Assembly (NCBI GenBank): GCA_016124795.1
Contig: WGNB01000049.1
Location: forward strand, 1-44,514
Origin: Rhodopseudomonas sp.
GTDB lineage: Bacteria; Pseudomonadota; Alphaproteobacteria; Rhizobiales; Xanthobacteraceae
DNA length: 44,514 nt
Reading direction: 5' to 3'
The position numbers and the translations under genes were made by a program. The notes below the pieces were generated by a model. That model was not told the origin of the DNA. It saw nothing but the letters and a program-made list of their open reading frames with translations, and did no database searches. Shown here piece by piece: positions 33,610 through 42,172 of the stretch. Numbering within the stretch: the stretch's first letter is position 1; each line of letters opens with the position of its first letter.

Positions 33610-35115
33610 ATGACCATTACATCCATAGGCGGTAAACCCGCCGCGGCCATTCAGTCGCTGGTCAATTTGCGCAATACGCTTGACGATTTGCAGCGCCAGC
33701 TCAGCACCGGGCAGAAATCCACCACCTATGCCGGTCTCGGCCTTAATCGCGGCGTCACCGTCAGCCTTAATGCGCAGCTCTCGGCGATGACCGGCTTCGA
33801 TCAGACCGCCGATATCGTTAATGCCCGGATTGGTGTGGCCTCGACCGCATTGAGCCAGATGTCCGATCTCGCCGCGTCGGTCAAGACATCGATGAGTCAG
33901 GGCAGCTACAGTTCGACGATCGAAGGTATCAATACCGCGCAGGCGGCGGCCGGCCAGTCCTTCGACCAGATGCTCAGCCTGCTCAACAGTCGCGCCGGCG
34001 ACCGATATCTGTTTTCGGGCAAGGCGACCGATCAGCCGGCGGTCGAGACCTACGACCACATCATGAATGGCAACGGTACGCAGGCCGGCCTGAAACAGAT
34101 CATCTCCGAGCGCAATCAGGCGGATCTCGGGGCCAACGGCTTGGGCCGTCTCAACATCACCGCGCCGACCTCGACGTCGTTGTCGGTGGCGGAAGACGCC
34201 GTGTCGCCGTTCGGGTTCAAGCTGGCGTCGATCAATTCGACTTTGGCCAATGGCACGGTGACCGGTCCGACCGGGTCGCCGCCGTCGATGACGGTCGACC
34301 TGTCCGGCGGCAATCCGACAGACGGCAATACCGTTACCATGCGGTTCAATCTGCCGGATGGCACCAGTGAGAACCTCACATTGACCGCGACGACGAGTTC
34401 TCCGCCCGGCGCAAACCAGTTTACGATCGGGCCCGATGCCGCGACGACGGCGGCCAATTTGCAGACCGCGCTGACCACCTCGGTGACCAAGCTCGCGGCG
34501 ACGTCGCTGACCGCCGCTTCGGCCAGCCAGGCTTCGACCGAGTTCTTCAACGCCGACGCCAATCATCCGCCTGTGCGCGTCGACGGGCCTCCGTTCGACA
34601 GTGCGACCGCGACAAAGACAGGCAGCAGCGCCGACACCGTGATCTGGTATACCGGCGATGCCGACAGCGGCAATGCGCGCGCGACCGCGTCGGCGCAAGT
34701 CGATACGTCGCTGAGCGTCAATTACGGCATGCGCGCCAATGAGACGGCGCTGCGTTCGGTCATTCAGAGTACCGCGACCTTGGCAGCCGTGACAATTTCG
34801 GCCAGCAATACGAATGCCACCGATCTGAGTCTGGCATTGAACCAGCGTTTGACCGATAAGATGAATGGCGCGCCCGGAGATCAGATGATCTCCACGATCC
34901 AGACCGATCTGTCGAACGCCCAGGTCACGATTTCAGCCGCCAAGACCCGCCATCAGCAGCAGACTTCGACGGCCAACGATCTGCTCCAGCAAATCACCGG
35001 CGTTTCGAATGAGGAAGTCGGCGCGGAGATTCTGACGCTCCAGACCCGGCTGCAAGCCAGTATGCAGGTGACGTCGATGATGTATCAGACCAGTTTGGTC
35101 AATTACATCAAATAG
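33610..35115 (+). CDS. flgL: Hook-associated protein 3, FlgL
   Basis: A 501-residue junction protein that links FlgK to the filament. The flagellin-like N-terminus contains LVNLRNTLDDLQRQLSTGQK; the C-terminus contains LQTRLQASMQVTSMMYQTSL. Enteric FlgL has about 317 residues. The extra length is a middle insert of Thr/Ser/Ala/Asn-rich beta segments (about residues 190-370) including MRFNLPDGTSENLTLTA. GAGGG lies a few bases before the ATG. Last gene of the hook unit; a bidirectional terminator follows. Confidence 0.9.
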   Translation: MTITSIGGKPAAAIQSLVNLRNTLDDLQRQLSTGQKSTTYAGLGLNRGVTVSLNAQLSAMTGFDQTADIVNARIGVASTALSQMSDLAASVKTSMSQGSYSSTIEGINTAQAAAGQSFDQMLSLLNSRAGDRYLFSGKATDQPAVETYDHIMNGNGTQAGLKQIISERNQADLGANGLGRLNITAPTSTSLSVAEDAVSPFGFKLASINSTLANGTVTGPTGSPPSMTVDLSGGNPTDGNTVTMRFNLPDGTSENLTLTATTSSPPGANQFTIGPDAATTAANLQTALTTSVTKLAATSLTAASASQASTEFFNADANHPPVRVDGPPFDSATATKTGSSADTVIWYTGDADSGNARATASAQVDTSLSVNYGMRANETALRSVIQSTATLAAVTISASNTNATDLSLALNQRLTDKMNGAPGDQMISTIQTDLSNAQVTISAAKTRHQQQTSTANDLLQQITGVSNEEVGAEILTLQTRLQASMQVTSMMYQTSLVNYIK

Positions 35116-35179
35116 TCTGGCAGTGTCGGCCGGGTTGCGGCGTTGAGCCGACGATGGCGAGCATCTTGCGACGCAATAC

Positions 35180-35210
35180 AAAAAGACCGCGGGTTCGCCG
35201 CGGTCTTTTT
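35180..35210. terminator. Bidirectional terminator between flgL and flaF
   Basis: AAAAAGACCGCGG at 35180-35192 pairs with CCGCGGTCTTTTT at 35198-35210 around a 5-base loop. A/T runs at both ends serve flgL on the plus strand and flaF on the minus strand. Confidence 0.92.
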
Positions 35211-35241
35211 CGTATCGGATGGTCGGGTGCCGTAGGGCCGA

Positions 35242-35607
35242 TCAGCCGCGGCCGAGCAGGCCTGAAGCCAGTTCGCGATTGATGCTGATCAAGGGCGACA
35301 GCATTTCCGGGCTCGGATTGGCCATGGCTGTCATGGTCTGCTTGAGAACGAAAATGCCGATATTGGCGACGTTTTGACGGACTTCGACCGGGAGCGGATT
35401 CTCCGGGCGGGTCACCGTCGTGACCAGGAGCGCCCAGAGTTTGCGATTGTGATCGAGGGCGGCGTTGAGGAGCGGCTTCTTGCTGTCCCAGCCATCGCGA
35501 ATGACTTGCAGTTGCGATGCCGCGGTCAGCAGCAGGTCGGCCTCCAACTCGCGCGGGCTGGCAATCTTATTTGCTATCTTTCCGTAGGCCTGCGCCGCTT
35601 GACTCAT
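35242..35607 (-). CDS. flaF: Flagellar biosynthesis regulator FlaF
   Basis: A 121-residue all-helical cytoplasmic protein: MSQAAQAYGKIANKIASPRELEADLLLTAA is cut here into the family marks AQAYGKIA and RELEADLLL, with DHNRKLWALL and LPVEVRQNVANIG after them. In Caulobacter and Rhizobiales FlaF promotes flagellin synthesis or secretion and counteracts FlbT. Its start overlaps the flbT stop region by 41 nt, so the two are translated together. It lies next to the flagellin genes it regulates. Confidence 0.92.
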   Translation of the reverse strand: MSQAAQAYGKIANKIASPRELEADLLLTAASQLQVIRDGWDSKKPLLNAALDHNRKLWALLVTTVTRPENPLPVEVRQNVANIGIFVLKQTMTAMANPSPEMLSPLISINRELASGLLGRG

Positions 35608-35983
35608 TGCTGATAAGCTCCTGCTCGTACGAGATCAGTTGTTTGGCGTGCTTGAGAGCTTTATAGAGTTCGCCTGTTAAGATTTCATTGTTGATCGCTT
35701 CGATAAGCGGCCAGGTACTCGGTGCCGCCTGCACCATATCCTTGACCAGCGCGAAATAGCTGGCGTGCAGATCGCGGGCTTCGCGCGAGGTATACATCAG
35801 CGAGATCGTCAGATAGATGCGTTTTGCCGGCGTGTTGGCCTGCTCGACGGTCATAATATCCTTTTCGCGCATGATCGGGGCTTTGCCGTCGATGATAAAG
35901 CGCGCCCGCTGGCCGGAATTGGTCAGCACGCAGTCGCCGATCAGGATGCGCTCGCCCGGCTTGAGTTCGACCTTCAACGACAT
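35567..35983 (-). CDS. flbT: Flagellin translation regulator FlbT
   Basis: A 138-residue RNA-binding regulator that in Caulobacter binds the 5' leader of flagellin mRNA and limits its translation until the hook is finished. Family marks are LKVELKPGERILIGDCVL at the start, RARFIIDGKAPIMREKDI, and AKRIYLTISLMY. The ATG at 35983 has GGGAG seven bases upstream; the longer frame to 36016 adds 11 unlikely residues. It is followed by the overlapping flaF and preceded by the two flagellin genes on the same strand. Confidence 0.92.
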   Translation of the reverse strand: MSLKVELKPGERILIGDCVLTNSGQRARFIIDGKAPIMREKDIMTVEQANTPAKRIYLTISLMYTSREARDLHASYFALVKDMVQAAPSTWPLIEAINNEILTGELYKALKHAKQLISYEQELISNESSGAGLRKDSK

Positions 35984-36069
35984 GGCTATCTCCCGGTGGA
36001 CCTGTTTGCCCGTCACTGTTGTTGCCCGGTATGGTTAATGGCGGGTTACCGGACGGCCGGGGAGAAGGG

Positions 36070-36107
36070 TCGCAAAAGAAAAACGGCGGGGCTTGCGCCC
36101 CGCCGTT
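36070..36107 (-). terminator. Terminator of flagellin gene 1
   Basis: AACGGCGGGGC (36107-36097 read on minus) with loop TTGC-type and its complement at 36092-36082 is followed on the minus strand by TTTTCTTTTG. The same hairpin core recurs after flagellin gene 2. Confidence 0.9.
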
Positions 36108-36134
36108 CCGTCTTTAGGTCGGACGTTGTTCGGA

Positions 36135-37679
36135 TTAGCCGAACAGCGACAGCACCGCCTGGTCGGCCTGCGAGGACAGCGACAGCGCCGTGGTCGACAG
36201 CGACTGGCGGGTCTGCAACGCGAGCAGGTTGGCGCCTTCCTGGTTCGAGTCGGCCAGCACCAGGTTGTCGGCGCCGGTCTGCAGCGAGTTGATCATCGAG
36301 TTCGTGAAGTCCTTGCGGGTCTGCACGACCGACAGCGACGAACCGAGCGCCGAAGCCTGGGTACGAAGCGTGGTGAGCGAGTCGCTCAGCGTCGAGCTCA
36401 GGCTATCGAGTGTGGTGTTGTCGCCGAAGTTGGCCGAGGTCTGCGCCGTGATGCCGAGGTTGGTGGCATTGATCGCAAACGAGGCGCCCGACGAGTCCTT
36501 GGTCTGAATGTTGATCGAGGACGTGCCGGTTTCGTTGAAGGACAGCTTCAGCGAGTCGCCGTTGAGCAGGTTAACACCATTGTAGCCCGAGTCGGACGCG
36601 GTGGTGTTGATCTGCGACAGCAAGCTGTTGAACTGGTTCAACAAGCTCTGGCGGGTGCTGCTGATGGTACCGCCCGAACCCTTGGCCAGCGTGGTGGTCG
36701 CGGACGAGGCGCCGGTCAGGTTGGTGCCGTCAAAACCGGTCACGGCGACCGTATCGGTCGTCGACAGGTTGTTGAAGGTCAGGCCGGTGACGGTGCCGCT
36801 GGCGTTCTTGTTCAACGTCGCCGAGACCTTGCCGGTCAACTGCGAGTTATTGTTGATCGAGTCGGCCAGTTCGGTCAGCGTCAACGCGTGATCGGTGGCA
36901 ACGGCGCCATCGGTCGAGGTGGAGCTGGCGGCCAGGCCGAGGTCGGTCTGGATCGCGGCCGAGGCGGTAACCGTCTGGGCCTTACCGGTCGAGTTGGTGA
37001 ACACGACCTTGCCGTCGCCGTTGAGCGAGGCGCTCACCGTCGAACCAGCAGCGGTCAACTGCGTGTTGATCGCCGTGACCTTGGCGGCAGTCGTGATGTC
37101 GCCGGTGCCGAAGGTCACCGTCTGCGGACCGGAGCCGCTGCCGTCGTCGACGGTCAGGGTGGCGCCAGTCGCGTCCGTGCCGACCGGCGCGCCGGTGCCG
37201 GTGACAGTGCTGACGGTCGCGTTGGTGTGGGTCTGGGTCGAAACCGAGACGGTCACGCCGTTGCCGATGTTGAAGGTCAGCGCGTTGTTGGCCTGGGTCG
37301 AGGTGTTGGCGCCGGAGTCGGTGCCGGTCACCGAGGCGGTGCCAGGCGTAGCGGCGTTGGTGCCGGCGCTGGCGTCGGACCGGGCCTGGGCGACGGTCGC
37401 CTGCAGCTGCTGCACCAGACCGGTGATGGCGGTCAAACCGTTGTTGGCGGTCTGGATGGTCTGAATGCCGTTCGACATGTTGTCGAGCAGGCCGCTGAGG
37501 TCGCTGGCGCGCGCGCTGAGCGACGACGAGGTGAAGAAGTTCAACGGATTGTCGAGGGCCGAGTTGACCTTCTTACCGGTGGCGAGGCGGTTCTGAGTGG
37601 TGGCCATCAGCGAGGCGGTGTTCTGCAACGAGAGCAAGTTCGAACGAACGCCAGCCGAAAGAGTGATACCCGCAGTCAT
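36135..37679 (-). CDS. fliC: Flagellin 1
   Basis: A 514-residue filament subunit. The N-terminal D0/D1 core (MTAGITLSAGVRSNLLSLQN, then NRLATGKKVNSALDNPLNFF) and C-terminal core (LVQTRKDFTNSMINSLQTGA type, ending QADQAVLSLFG) are conserved. The centre has flagellin-IN-like Thr/Ala/Val repeats. There is no Cys. It is one of two tandem genes of identical length; differences cluster in the middle and a few near the ends. AAAGG is the ribosome-binding site. The upstream leader contains the CGGCAA sequence close to the ATG. Translation is probably controlled by FlbT. Confidence 0.95.
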   Translation of the reverse strand: MTAGITLSAGVRSNLLSLQNTASLMATTQNRLATGKKVNSALDNPLNFFTSSSLSARASDLSGLLDNMSNGIQTIQTANNGLTAITGLVQQLQATVAQARSDASAGTNAATPGTASVTGTDSGANTSTQANNALTFNIGNGVTVSVSTQTHTNATVSTVTGTGAPVGTDATGATLTVDDGSGSGPQTVTFGTGDITTAAKVTAINTQLTAAGSTVSASLNGDGKVVFTNSTGKAQTVTASAAIQTDLGLAASSTSTDGAVATDHALTLTELADSINNNSQLTGKVSATLNKNASGTVTGLTFNNLSTTDTVAVTGFDGTNLTGASSATTTLAKGSGGTISSTRQSLLNQFNSLLSQINTTASDSGYNGVNLLNGDSLKLSFNETGTSSINIQTKDSSGASFAINATNLGITAQTSANFGDNTTLDSLSSTLSDSLTTLRTQASALGSSLSVVQTRKDFTNSMINSLQTGADNLVLADSNQEGANLLALQTRQSLSTTALSLSSQADQAVLSLFG

Positions 37680-38121
37680 TTTAAAAACCTTTCTGGTTTT
37701 TGCCGTTTGGCATGTAATGGCTCACCGACCGATATGATCGGCGTTGGCCGGCGGCGAAGCTCGCATAGGGGATGTAACGGAACGTCAAGAAGTATAGTTA
37801 ATGAAAACCTTCGTTCTGGATTGGTCGGCCGATCGCTGAGGCTGTGTTGCGCGCGTACGCGTTGTGGTCGCTTCGCATTGCTGCCGCCGATTGGATGAGA
37901 CCGTGGCTGTTGCGATGATTTACAGCCTCTAGCGCGGCTTTTTTGTCTGGTGAGTGACGTTTACGTGCTGAATGATTGAAGTCGGCATTGTACGGCGGTG
38001 CGCTTTGAGATGCTGATGTGAGTTTGCGCGTTGAAAAATAATTTTTCGGCGGATCGCTTTGCCTGCCGATGTCGTTAATAGAGCGTTTGCGGACTCGGTT
38101 GGATTGTACGCTTAGAAAGCA
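37680..38121. other. Intergenic region between the two flagellin genes
   Basis: No convincing gene in 440 bp; the part near 37930-38100 is lower in GC than its surroundings. Just upstream of flagellin 1 (minus strand) are TTGACG at about 37783-37788 and TATGCG about 15 bases downstream of it, a weak sigma-70-like pair. No sigma-54 pattern was found here. Confidence 0.45.
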
Positions 38122-38149
38122 AAACGGCGGGGCTTGCGCCCCGCCGTTT
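38122..38149 (-). terminator. Terminator of flagellin gene 2
   Basis: AAACGGCGGGGC at 38122-38133 pairs with GCCCCGCCGTTT at 38138-38149 around TTGC. It has the same core as the terminator of flagellin 1, evidence that the whole transcription unit was duplicated. Confidence 0.9.
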
Positions 38150-38170
38150 GTTTTAGTCGGGTTGTCGCGC

Positions 38171-39715
38171 TTACTGGAAAAGCTGCAACACGGCCTGGTC
38201 GGCCTGCGAGGACAGCGACAGCGCCGTCGTCGACAGTGACTGGCGGGTCTGCAACGCGAGCAGGTTGGCGCCTTCCTGGTTGGCATCGGCCAGCACCAGA
38301 TTGTCGGCGCCGGTCTGCAGCGAGTTGATCATCGAGTTCGTGAAATCCTTGCGGGTCTGCACGACCGACAGCGACGAGCCGAGCGCCGAAGCCTGGGTGC
38401 GAAGCGAAGTCAGCGAGTCGCTCAGCGTCGAACTCAGGTTGTCGAGCGTGGTGTTGTTGCCGAAGTCGGCGGCGGTCTGCGACGTGATGCCGAGGTTGGT
38501 GGCATTAATGGCGATGCTGTTGCCATTGGCGTCACGGGTCTGGATGTCGACCGAGCTGCTGCCCGATTCATTAAAGGAGAGTTTCAGGGAGTCGCCGTTG
38601 AGCAGATTGATACCATTGTAGCCCGAATCGGCGGCCGTGGTGTTGATCTGGGTCAGCAGGCTGTTGAACTGGTTCAACAGGCTCTGCCGGACGTTGCTGA
38701 TGGTGCCGCCGGTGCCTTTGTTGATCGTCGTGGTGTCGGCGGCCGCACCGGTCAGGTTCGTGCCGTCAAAACCGGTCACCGAGACATTGGTCGTCGTCGA
38801 CAGGTTGTTGAAGGTCAGGCCGGTGACGGTGCCGCTGGCGTTCTTGTTCAGCGTGGCCGAGACTTTGCCGGCCAATTGCGTGTTGTTATTGATCGAGTCG
38901 GCCAGTTCGGTCAGCGTCAGGGCGTGGTCGGTGGCAACCGCGCCGTCGGTCGAGGTCGCGGTAGCGGCCAGGCCCAAGTCGGTCTGGATCGCGGCCGAAG
39001 CGGTCACTGTCTCCGCCTTACCGGTCGAGTTGGTGAACACCACCTTGCCGGCGCTGTCGAGCGAGGCGCTCACCGTCGAGCCGGCGGCCGTCAACTGCGT
39101 GTTGATCGCCGTAATTTTGGCGGCAGTGGTGATGTCGCCGGTGGCAAAGGTCACCGTCTGCGGACCGGAACCGCTGCCGTCGTCGACGGTCAGAGTGGCG
39201 CCAGTCGCGTCCGTACCGACCGGCGCGCCGGTACCGGTGACGGTGCTGACGGTTGCGTTGGTGTGGGTCTGGGTTGCAACCGAGACGGTCACGCCGCTAC
39301 CGATGTTAAAGGTCAGAGCGTTATTCGTCTGCGTCGAGGTATTGGCGCCGGCGTCCGTACCGGACACCGCGGCAGTGCCGGGCGTGGCCGAAACGGTGCC
39401 TGCGCTGGCGTCGGACCGGGCCTGGGCGACCGTCGCCTGCAATTGCTGGATCAGACCGGTGATGGCGGTCAAACCGTTGTTGGCGGTCTGGATGGTCTGA
39501 ATGCCGTTCGACATGTTGTCGAGTAGGCCGCTGAGATCGCTGGCGCGTGCGCTGAGTGACGACGAGGTGAAGAAGTTCAGCGGATTGTCGAGGGCCGAGT
39601 TGACCTTCTTACCGGTAGCGAGGCGGTTCTGAGTGGTCGCCATCAGCGAGGCGGTGTTCTGCAGCGAGAGCAGGTTCGAACGAACGCCGGCCGAGAGTGT
39701 GATACCCGATGTCAT
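38171..39715 (-). CDS. fliC: Flagellin 2
   Basis: A 514-residue filament subunit, near-identical to flagellin 1 over the first 110 and last 90 residues. The first copy begins MTAG and this one MTSG. Substitutions concentrate in the surface-exposed centre (for example NGNSIAINATNLGITSQTA here). The C-terminus is QADQAVLQLFQ. AGAGG lies seven bases before the ATG. The leader differs completely from that of flagellin 1, and the upstream region has a 17-bp-spaced direct repeat, so the two are probably expressed differently. Confidence 0.95.
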   Translation of the reverse strand: MTSGITLSAGVRSNLLSLQNTASLMATTQNRLATGKKVNSALDNPLNFFTSSSLSARASDLSGLLDNMSNGIQTIQTANNGLTAITGLIQQLQATVAQARSDASAGTVSATPGTAAVSGTDAGANTSTQTNNALTFNIGSGVTVSVATQTHTNATVSTVTGTGAPVGTDATGATLTVDDGSGSGPQTVTFATGDITTAAKITAINTQLTAAGSTVSASLDSAGKVVFTNSTGKAETVTASAAIQTDLGLAATATSTDGAVATDHALTLTELADSINNNTQLAGKVSATLNKNASGTVTGLTFNNLSTTTNVSVTGFDGTNLTGAAADTTTINKGTGGTISNVRQSLLNQFNSLLTQINTTAADSGYNGINLLNGDSLKLSFNESGSSSVDIQTRDANGNSIAINATNLGITSQTAADFGNNTTLDNLSSTLSDSLTSLRTQASALGSSLSVVQTRKDFTNSMINSLQTGADNLVLADANQEGANLLALQTRQSLSTTALSLSSQADQAVLQLFQ

Positions 39716-39818
39716 GTGTTAACCTCTTGGATTTGATACAACTGAATTTGAGCGGGCCGTGAGCAGCGAATTTCAGCGCAGGCATCGCGCGAAACATCGC
39801 CTGCGGCGCGACTGTCGT

Positions 39819-39855
39819 TTATGGTTAACCGAAGCTTATGGTTAACTGGTTAATG
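39819..39855 (-). promoter_or_regulatory. TTATGGTTAAC direct repeats upstream of flagellin 2
   Basis: TTATGGTTAAC occurs at 39819-39829 and 39836-39846, a 17-bp period, followed by TGGTTAAT. Read on the minus strand, ATAA-N7-TTAACC resembles half-degenerate CtrA sites (TTAA-N7-TTAAC). It lies 105-140 nt upstream of the flagellin 2 ATG; nothing similar precedes flagellin 1. CGCAA-N3-TTGCG is found further upstream at 39885-39897. Confidence 0.4.
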
Positions 39856-39964
39856 TCGAGCTAAGGACAATCGCCAATTAAGCTCGCAAAAATTGCGTGC
39901 TTTTTTAACCTTTGGCTAATCGGTGGCATGTCCTCACCCTCCGGTTCGGTTTCGTTTGTCGGGG

Positions 39965-40450
39965 TTAGAGTTCGCGGCTGATCGCCAGAGGCTGACTGGC
40001 CCTGGCGCCGGGCGTATTGGCGCGGCCGCTTGCGCCATAGGTCGAGGGGGCCTGCTTGCGCGCCAACTCACCGGACACACCGCGGATGATGCCTTCGGAT
40101 ACAGCGTGTGCCGTCGCCAGGACGGTCAGGTTGGTTTGTAACATGGCGCGAAAGGTCGTGTGCCGGTCACGCAACCGGTCGAATGCGTCCGGCATGTTCT
40201 GGACGACGAGGTCCTTGGCCACCTTCAGCCGTTCGGTCTGGATCGCGTAGGCGCGGGCCAGTGCGACTTTGCTTTCGTCGAGTTCGACGGCGCGGCTGAG
40301 GTGGCCGGCGCGCACCCGCGCGGTTTCTTCTTCGACGGTAATAACCAGCCGATCCATGATCGCATTGAGATTAGCGATCGCGCGTTCGGCTTCGGCTGCG
40401 GTGCTGATCGGCGCGAGCGCGGGCGCCGGCGAAGGGGCTGATTGGTTCAC
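39965..40450 (-). CDS. FlgN-like flagellar chaperone / FlbY-type protein
   Basis: A 161-residue helical cytoplasmic protein. Residues 15-125 fit the FlgN pattern of chaperones for hook-associated proteins (long helices, ETARVRAGHLSRAVELDESK, then LARAYAIQTERLK). The C-terminus STYGASGRANTPG...PLAISREL is a conserved-looking tail as in Caulobacter FlbY. It starts inside the stop of the FlgJ-like gene (ATGA overlap) and closes the flgI-flgJ-flgN unit. Probable cargo FlgK/FlgL. Confidence 0.7.
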   Translation of the reverse strand: MNQSAPSPAPALAPISTAAEAERAIANLNAIMDRLVITVEEETARVRAGHLSRAVELDESKVALARAYAIQTERLKVAKDLVVQNMPDAFDRLRDRHTTFRAMLQTNLTVLATAHAVSEGIIRGVSGELARKQAPSTYGASGRANTPGARASQPLAISREL

Positions 40451-40878
40451 TGGCGGACTTCCTGTTGGCGAAGCAACGTTCCATAGACGGCGTCGGCGAT
40501 GCCGATGCCGCCGGCTTTGGCGAAGGATTTGGAATATTCGTCGGTCAGGAAGGAGCGCCAGACTCCGACGGCGCCGTTGCCGCCGAACGGGCCTTCGCCT
40601 TTCAGGCCGGTGAACATCTGCTCGAACATCGATTTCAGAAAGACCGCTTCAAAGTCTTGCGCCGCGGCCTTGGCCTTGGCCTTGGTGGCTTCGGAGAACT
40701 TGCTGTCGTCGACCTTCAGCAGGTTGGTGCCGGTATTTTCCTTGGCCTTGGCCAGAGCCTTGTTCATGGCGTTGGCGCGCAGCAGATCGGCGGCGTTGGC
40801 GCCGGGCGTCGACAGCGGTGACTGGAACATGGTGTTCGCCATCGTGGCGGTCATGGCGGAGGCGAAGCTGGCGGTCAT
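40447..40878 (-). CDS. flgJ: Rod-binding protein FlgJ (N-terminal domain only)
   Basis: A 143-residue protein with the rod-binding domain of FlgJ (AAAQDFEAVFLKSMFEQMF near residue 72 and AVYGTLLRQQ at the end) but no muramidase domain. Short FlgJ proteins of this kind are usual in alphaproteobacteria and need a separate lytic enzyme to open the peptidoglycan. Its ATG overlaps the flgI stop (TAATG) and its stop overlaps the next start (ATGA), so all three are tightly coupled. Confidence 0.85.
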   Translation of the reverse strand: MTASFASAMTATMANTMFQSPLSTPGANAADLLRANAMNKALAKAKENTGTNLLKVDDSKFSEATKAKAKAAAQDFEAVFLKSMFEQMFTGLKGEGPFGGNGAVGVWRSFLTDEYSKSFAKAGGIGIADAVYGTLLRQQEVRQ

Positions 40879-42002
40879 TACATCACCTCGATATCGGCCT
40901 GGATCGCGCCGGCGGCCTTGATGGCCTGGAGGATCGCGATCAGGTCGCGCGGGCCGATGCCGAGCGCGTTGAGACCGTCGACCAGTTGCTGCAACGACAC
41001 GCCGTCATGAACCAGAGCGAGCTTCTTGCCTTCTTCGGAGACGCCGATCCGGGTGCGCGGCACCGTCACGGTGGTGCCGCCACGCGATAGCGGGTTGGGC
41101 TGGCTTACTTGCGGGGTTTCGGTGATCGTGACGGTGAGGTTGCCCTGCGCGACCGCCACCATCGATACCCGAACGTCGCGGCCCATGACGATGATGCCGG
41201 AGCGCTCGTCGATCACGATCTTGGCCGACTGGTCGGGATCGACCTGAAGCTGTTCGATTTCGGTCAGCAGCGAGATCACGTTGCCGCGGTATTGCTGCGG
41301 GACCGTGATGCCGACGGTGCCGGGGTCGAGCGATTCAGCGGTCGGCACGCCAATGTAATCGTTGATCGCCGCGGCGATGCGCTTGGCTGTGGTGAAGTCG
41401 GGATTGCGCAGCGCCATTCGCAATTGGCTCTGGCGATTGAGATTGAACTCGATTTCGCGCTCGACCAGCGCGCCATTGGCGATGCGCCCAACCGTCGGAA
41501 CGCCGCGCACGATCTTGGCGGCTGCGCCTTCGGCCTGAAAGCCGCCGATCGCCACCGAACCCTGGCCGACCGCGTAGACATTGCCGTCGGCGCCGAGCAG
41601 CGGCGTGACCAGCAGCATACCGCCCTGCAGGCTCTTGGCGTCGCCGAGCGACGACACGGTGATGTCGATGCGGGTGCCCTGGGTCGCGAAGGCGGGCAGG
41701 TTGGCGGTCACCATCACGGCGGCGACGTTGCCGGTGCGCAGGGTCTGGCCGCGGACATTGACGCCCAACCGTTCCAGCATCGCTTGCAGCGATTGCTTGG
41801 TGAACGGGATGTTGTTCAGCGTATCGCCAGTGCCGTTGAGGCCGACGACCAGGCCGTAGCCGATCAACTGGTTCTGCCGCACGCCCTCGATATTGGCGAG
41901 GTCCTTGATGCGCGACGTCGCTCCGGCCGGCGCCACGGGCGCCAGCAGGGCAAACGAAATGGTACATGCCGCCACAAGGGCGGTGAGGCACGTCCGCGTC
42001 AT
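40878..42002 (-). CDS. flgI: Flagellar P-ring protein FlgI
   Basis: A 374-residue periplasmic P-ring subunit. The signal peptide runs to about residue 29 (LLAPVAPAGA). Family marks are RIKDLANIEGVRQNQLIGYG, then LVVGLNGTGDTL, and near the end LVHDGVSLQQLVDGLNALG and GPRDLIAILQAIK. The ATG at 42002 has GGGGAG upstream; a GTG one codon earlier is also possible. First gene of flgI-flgJ-flgN, divergent from fliX, with a sigma-54 promoter 39 nt upstream. Confidence 0.95.
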   Translation of the reverse strand: MTRTCLTALVAACTISFALLAPVAPAGATSRIKDLANIEGVRQNQLIGYGLVVGLNGTGDTLNNIPFTKQSLQAMLERLGVNVRGQTLRTGNVAAVMVTANLPAFATQGTRIDITVSSLGDAKSLQGGMLLVTPLLGADGNVYAVGQGSVAIGGFQAEGAAAKIVRGVPTVGRIANGALVEREIEFNLNRQSQLRMALRNPDFTTAKRIAAAINDYIGVPTAESLDPGTVGITVPQQYRGNVISLLTEIEQLQVDPDQSAKIVIDERSGIIVMGRDVRVSMVAVAQGNLTVTITETPQVSQPNPLSRGGTTVTVPRTRIGVSEEGKKLALVHDGVSLQQLVDGLNALGIGPRDLIAILQAIKAAGAIQADIEVM

Positions 42003-42040
42003 CACTGCTCCCCAATGTGACGGTTGACTGCGGATGGCTT

Positions 42041-42056
42041 TGCGAATGCCGTGCCA
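42041..42056 (-). promoter_or_regulatory. Sigma-54 promoter of flgI
   Basis: On the minus strand TGGCACGGCATTCGCA has the GG and GC dinucleotides 10 bases apart. It matches TGGCAC-N5-TTGCA except for one base in the -12 box (TCGC). The flgI ATG is about 39 nt downstream. Confidence 0.65.
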
Positions 42057-42152
42057 AATCGGGAAATCTGATTAAGTGTTTGAAATTATTGCGAAATAAT
42101 ATTCGGCATCGGGTCCGGAGGATGCCGCCAGGGCGGCAGCAAAGGCCCAGTC

Positions 42153-42169
42153 GGGCATATTTTGCCGGG
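42153..42169 (-). promoter_or_regulatory. ftr-like element between flgI and fliX
   Basis: On the minus strand CCCGGCAAAATATGCCC shares CCCGGCAA-N4-TGCC with the element before flgE. It lies 97 nt upstream of the flgI sigma-54 promoter, a typical enhancer distance. Probable FlbD site by inference. Confidence 0.45.
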
Positions 42170-42172
42170 CCG

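Noticed and set aside
31791-33650. 619-codon minus-strand ORF opposite flgK
   Set aside because: Composition is typical of antisense frames in GC-rich DNA. flgK is unmistakable on the plus strand.
36093-37898. 601-codon plus-strand ORF opposite flagellin 1
   Set aside because: Repetitive Val/Gly/Arg-rich shadow of the flagellin sequence; a similar shadow lies over flagellin 2.
39912-39929. Plus-strand TGGCTAATCGGTGGCA with GG-N10-GC spacing
   Set aside because: The -12 box is TGGC rather than TTGC, and no plus-strand gene lies downstream.
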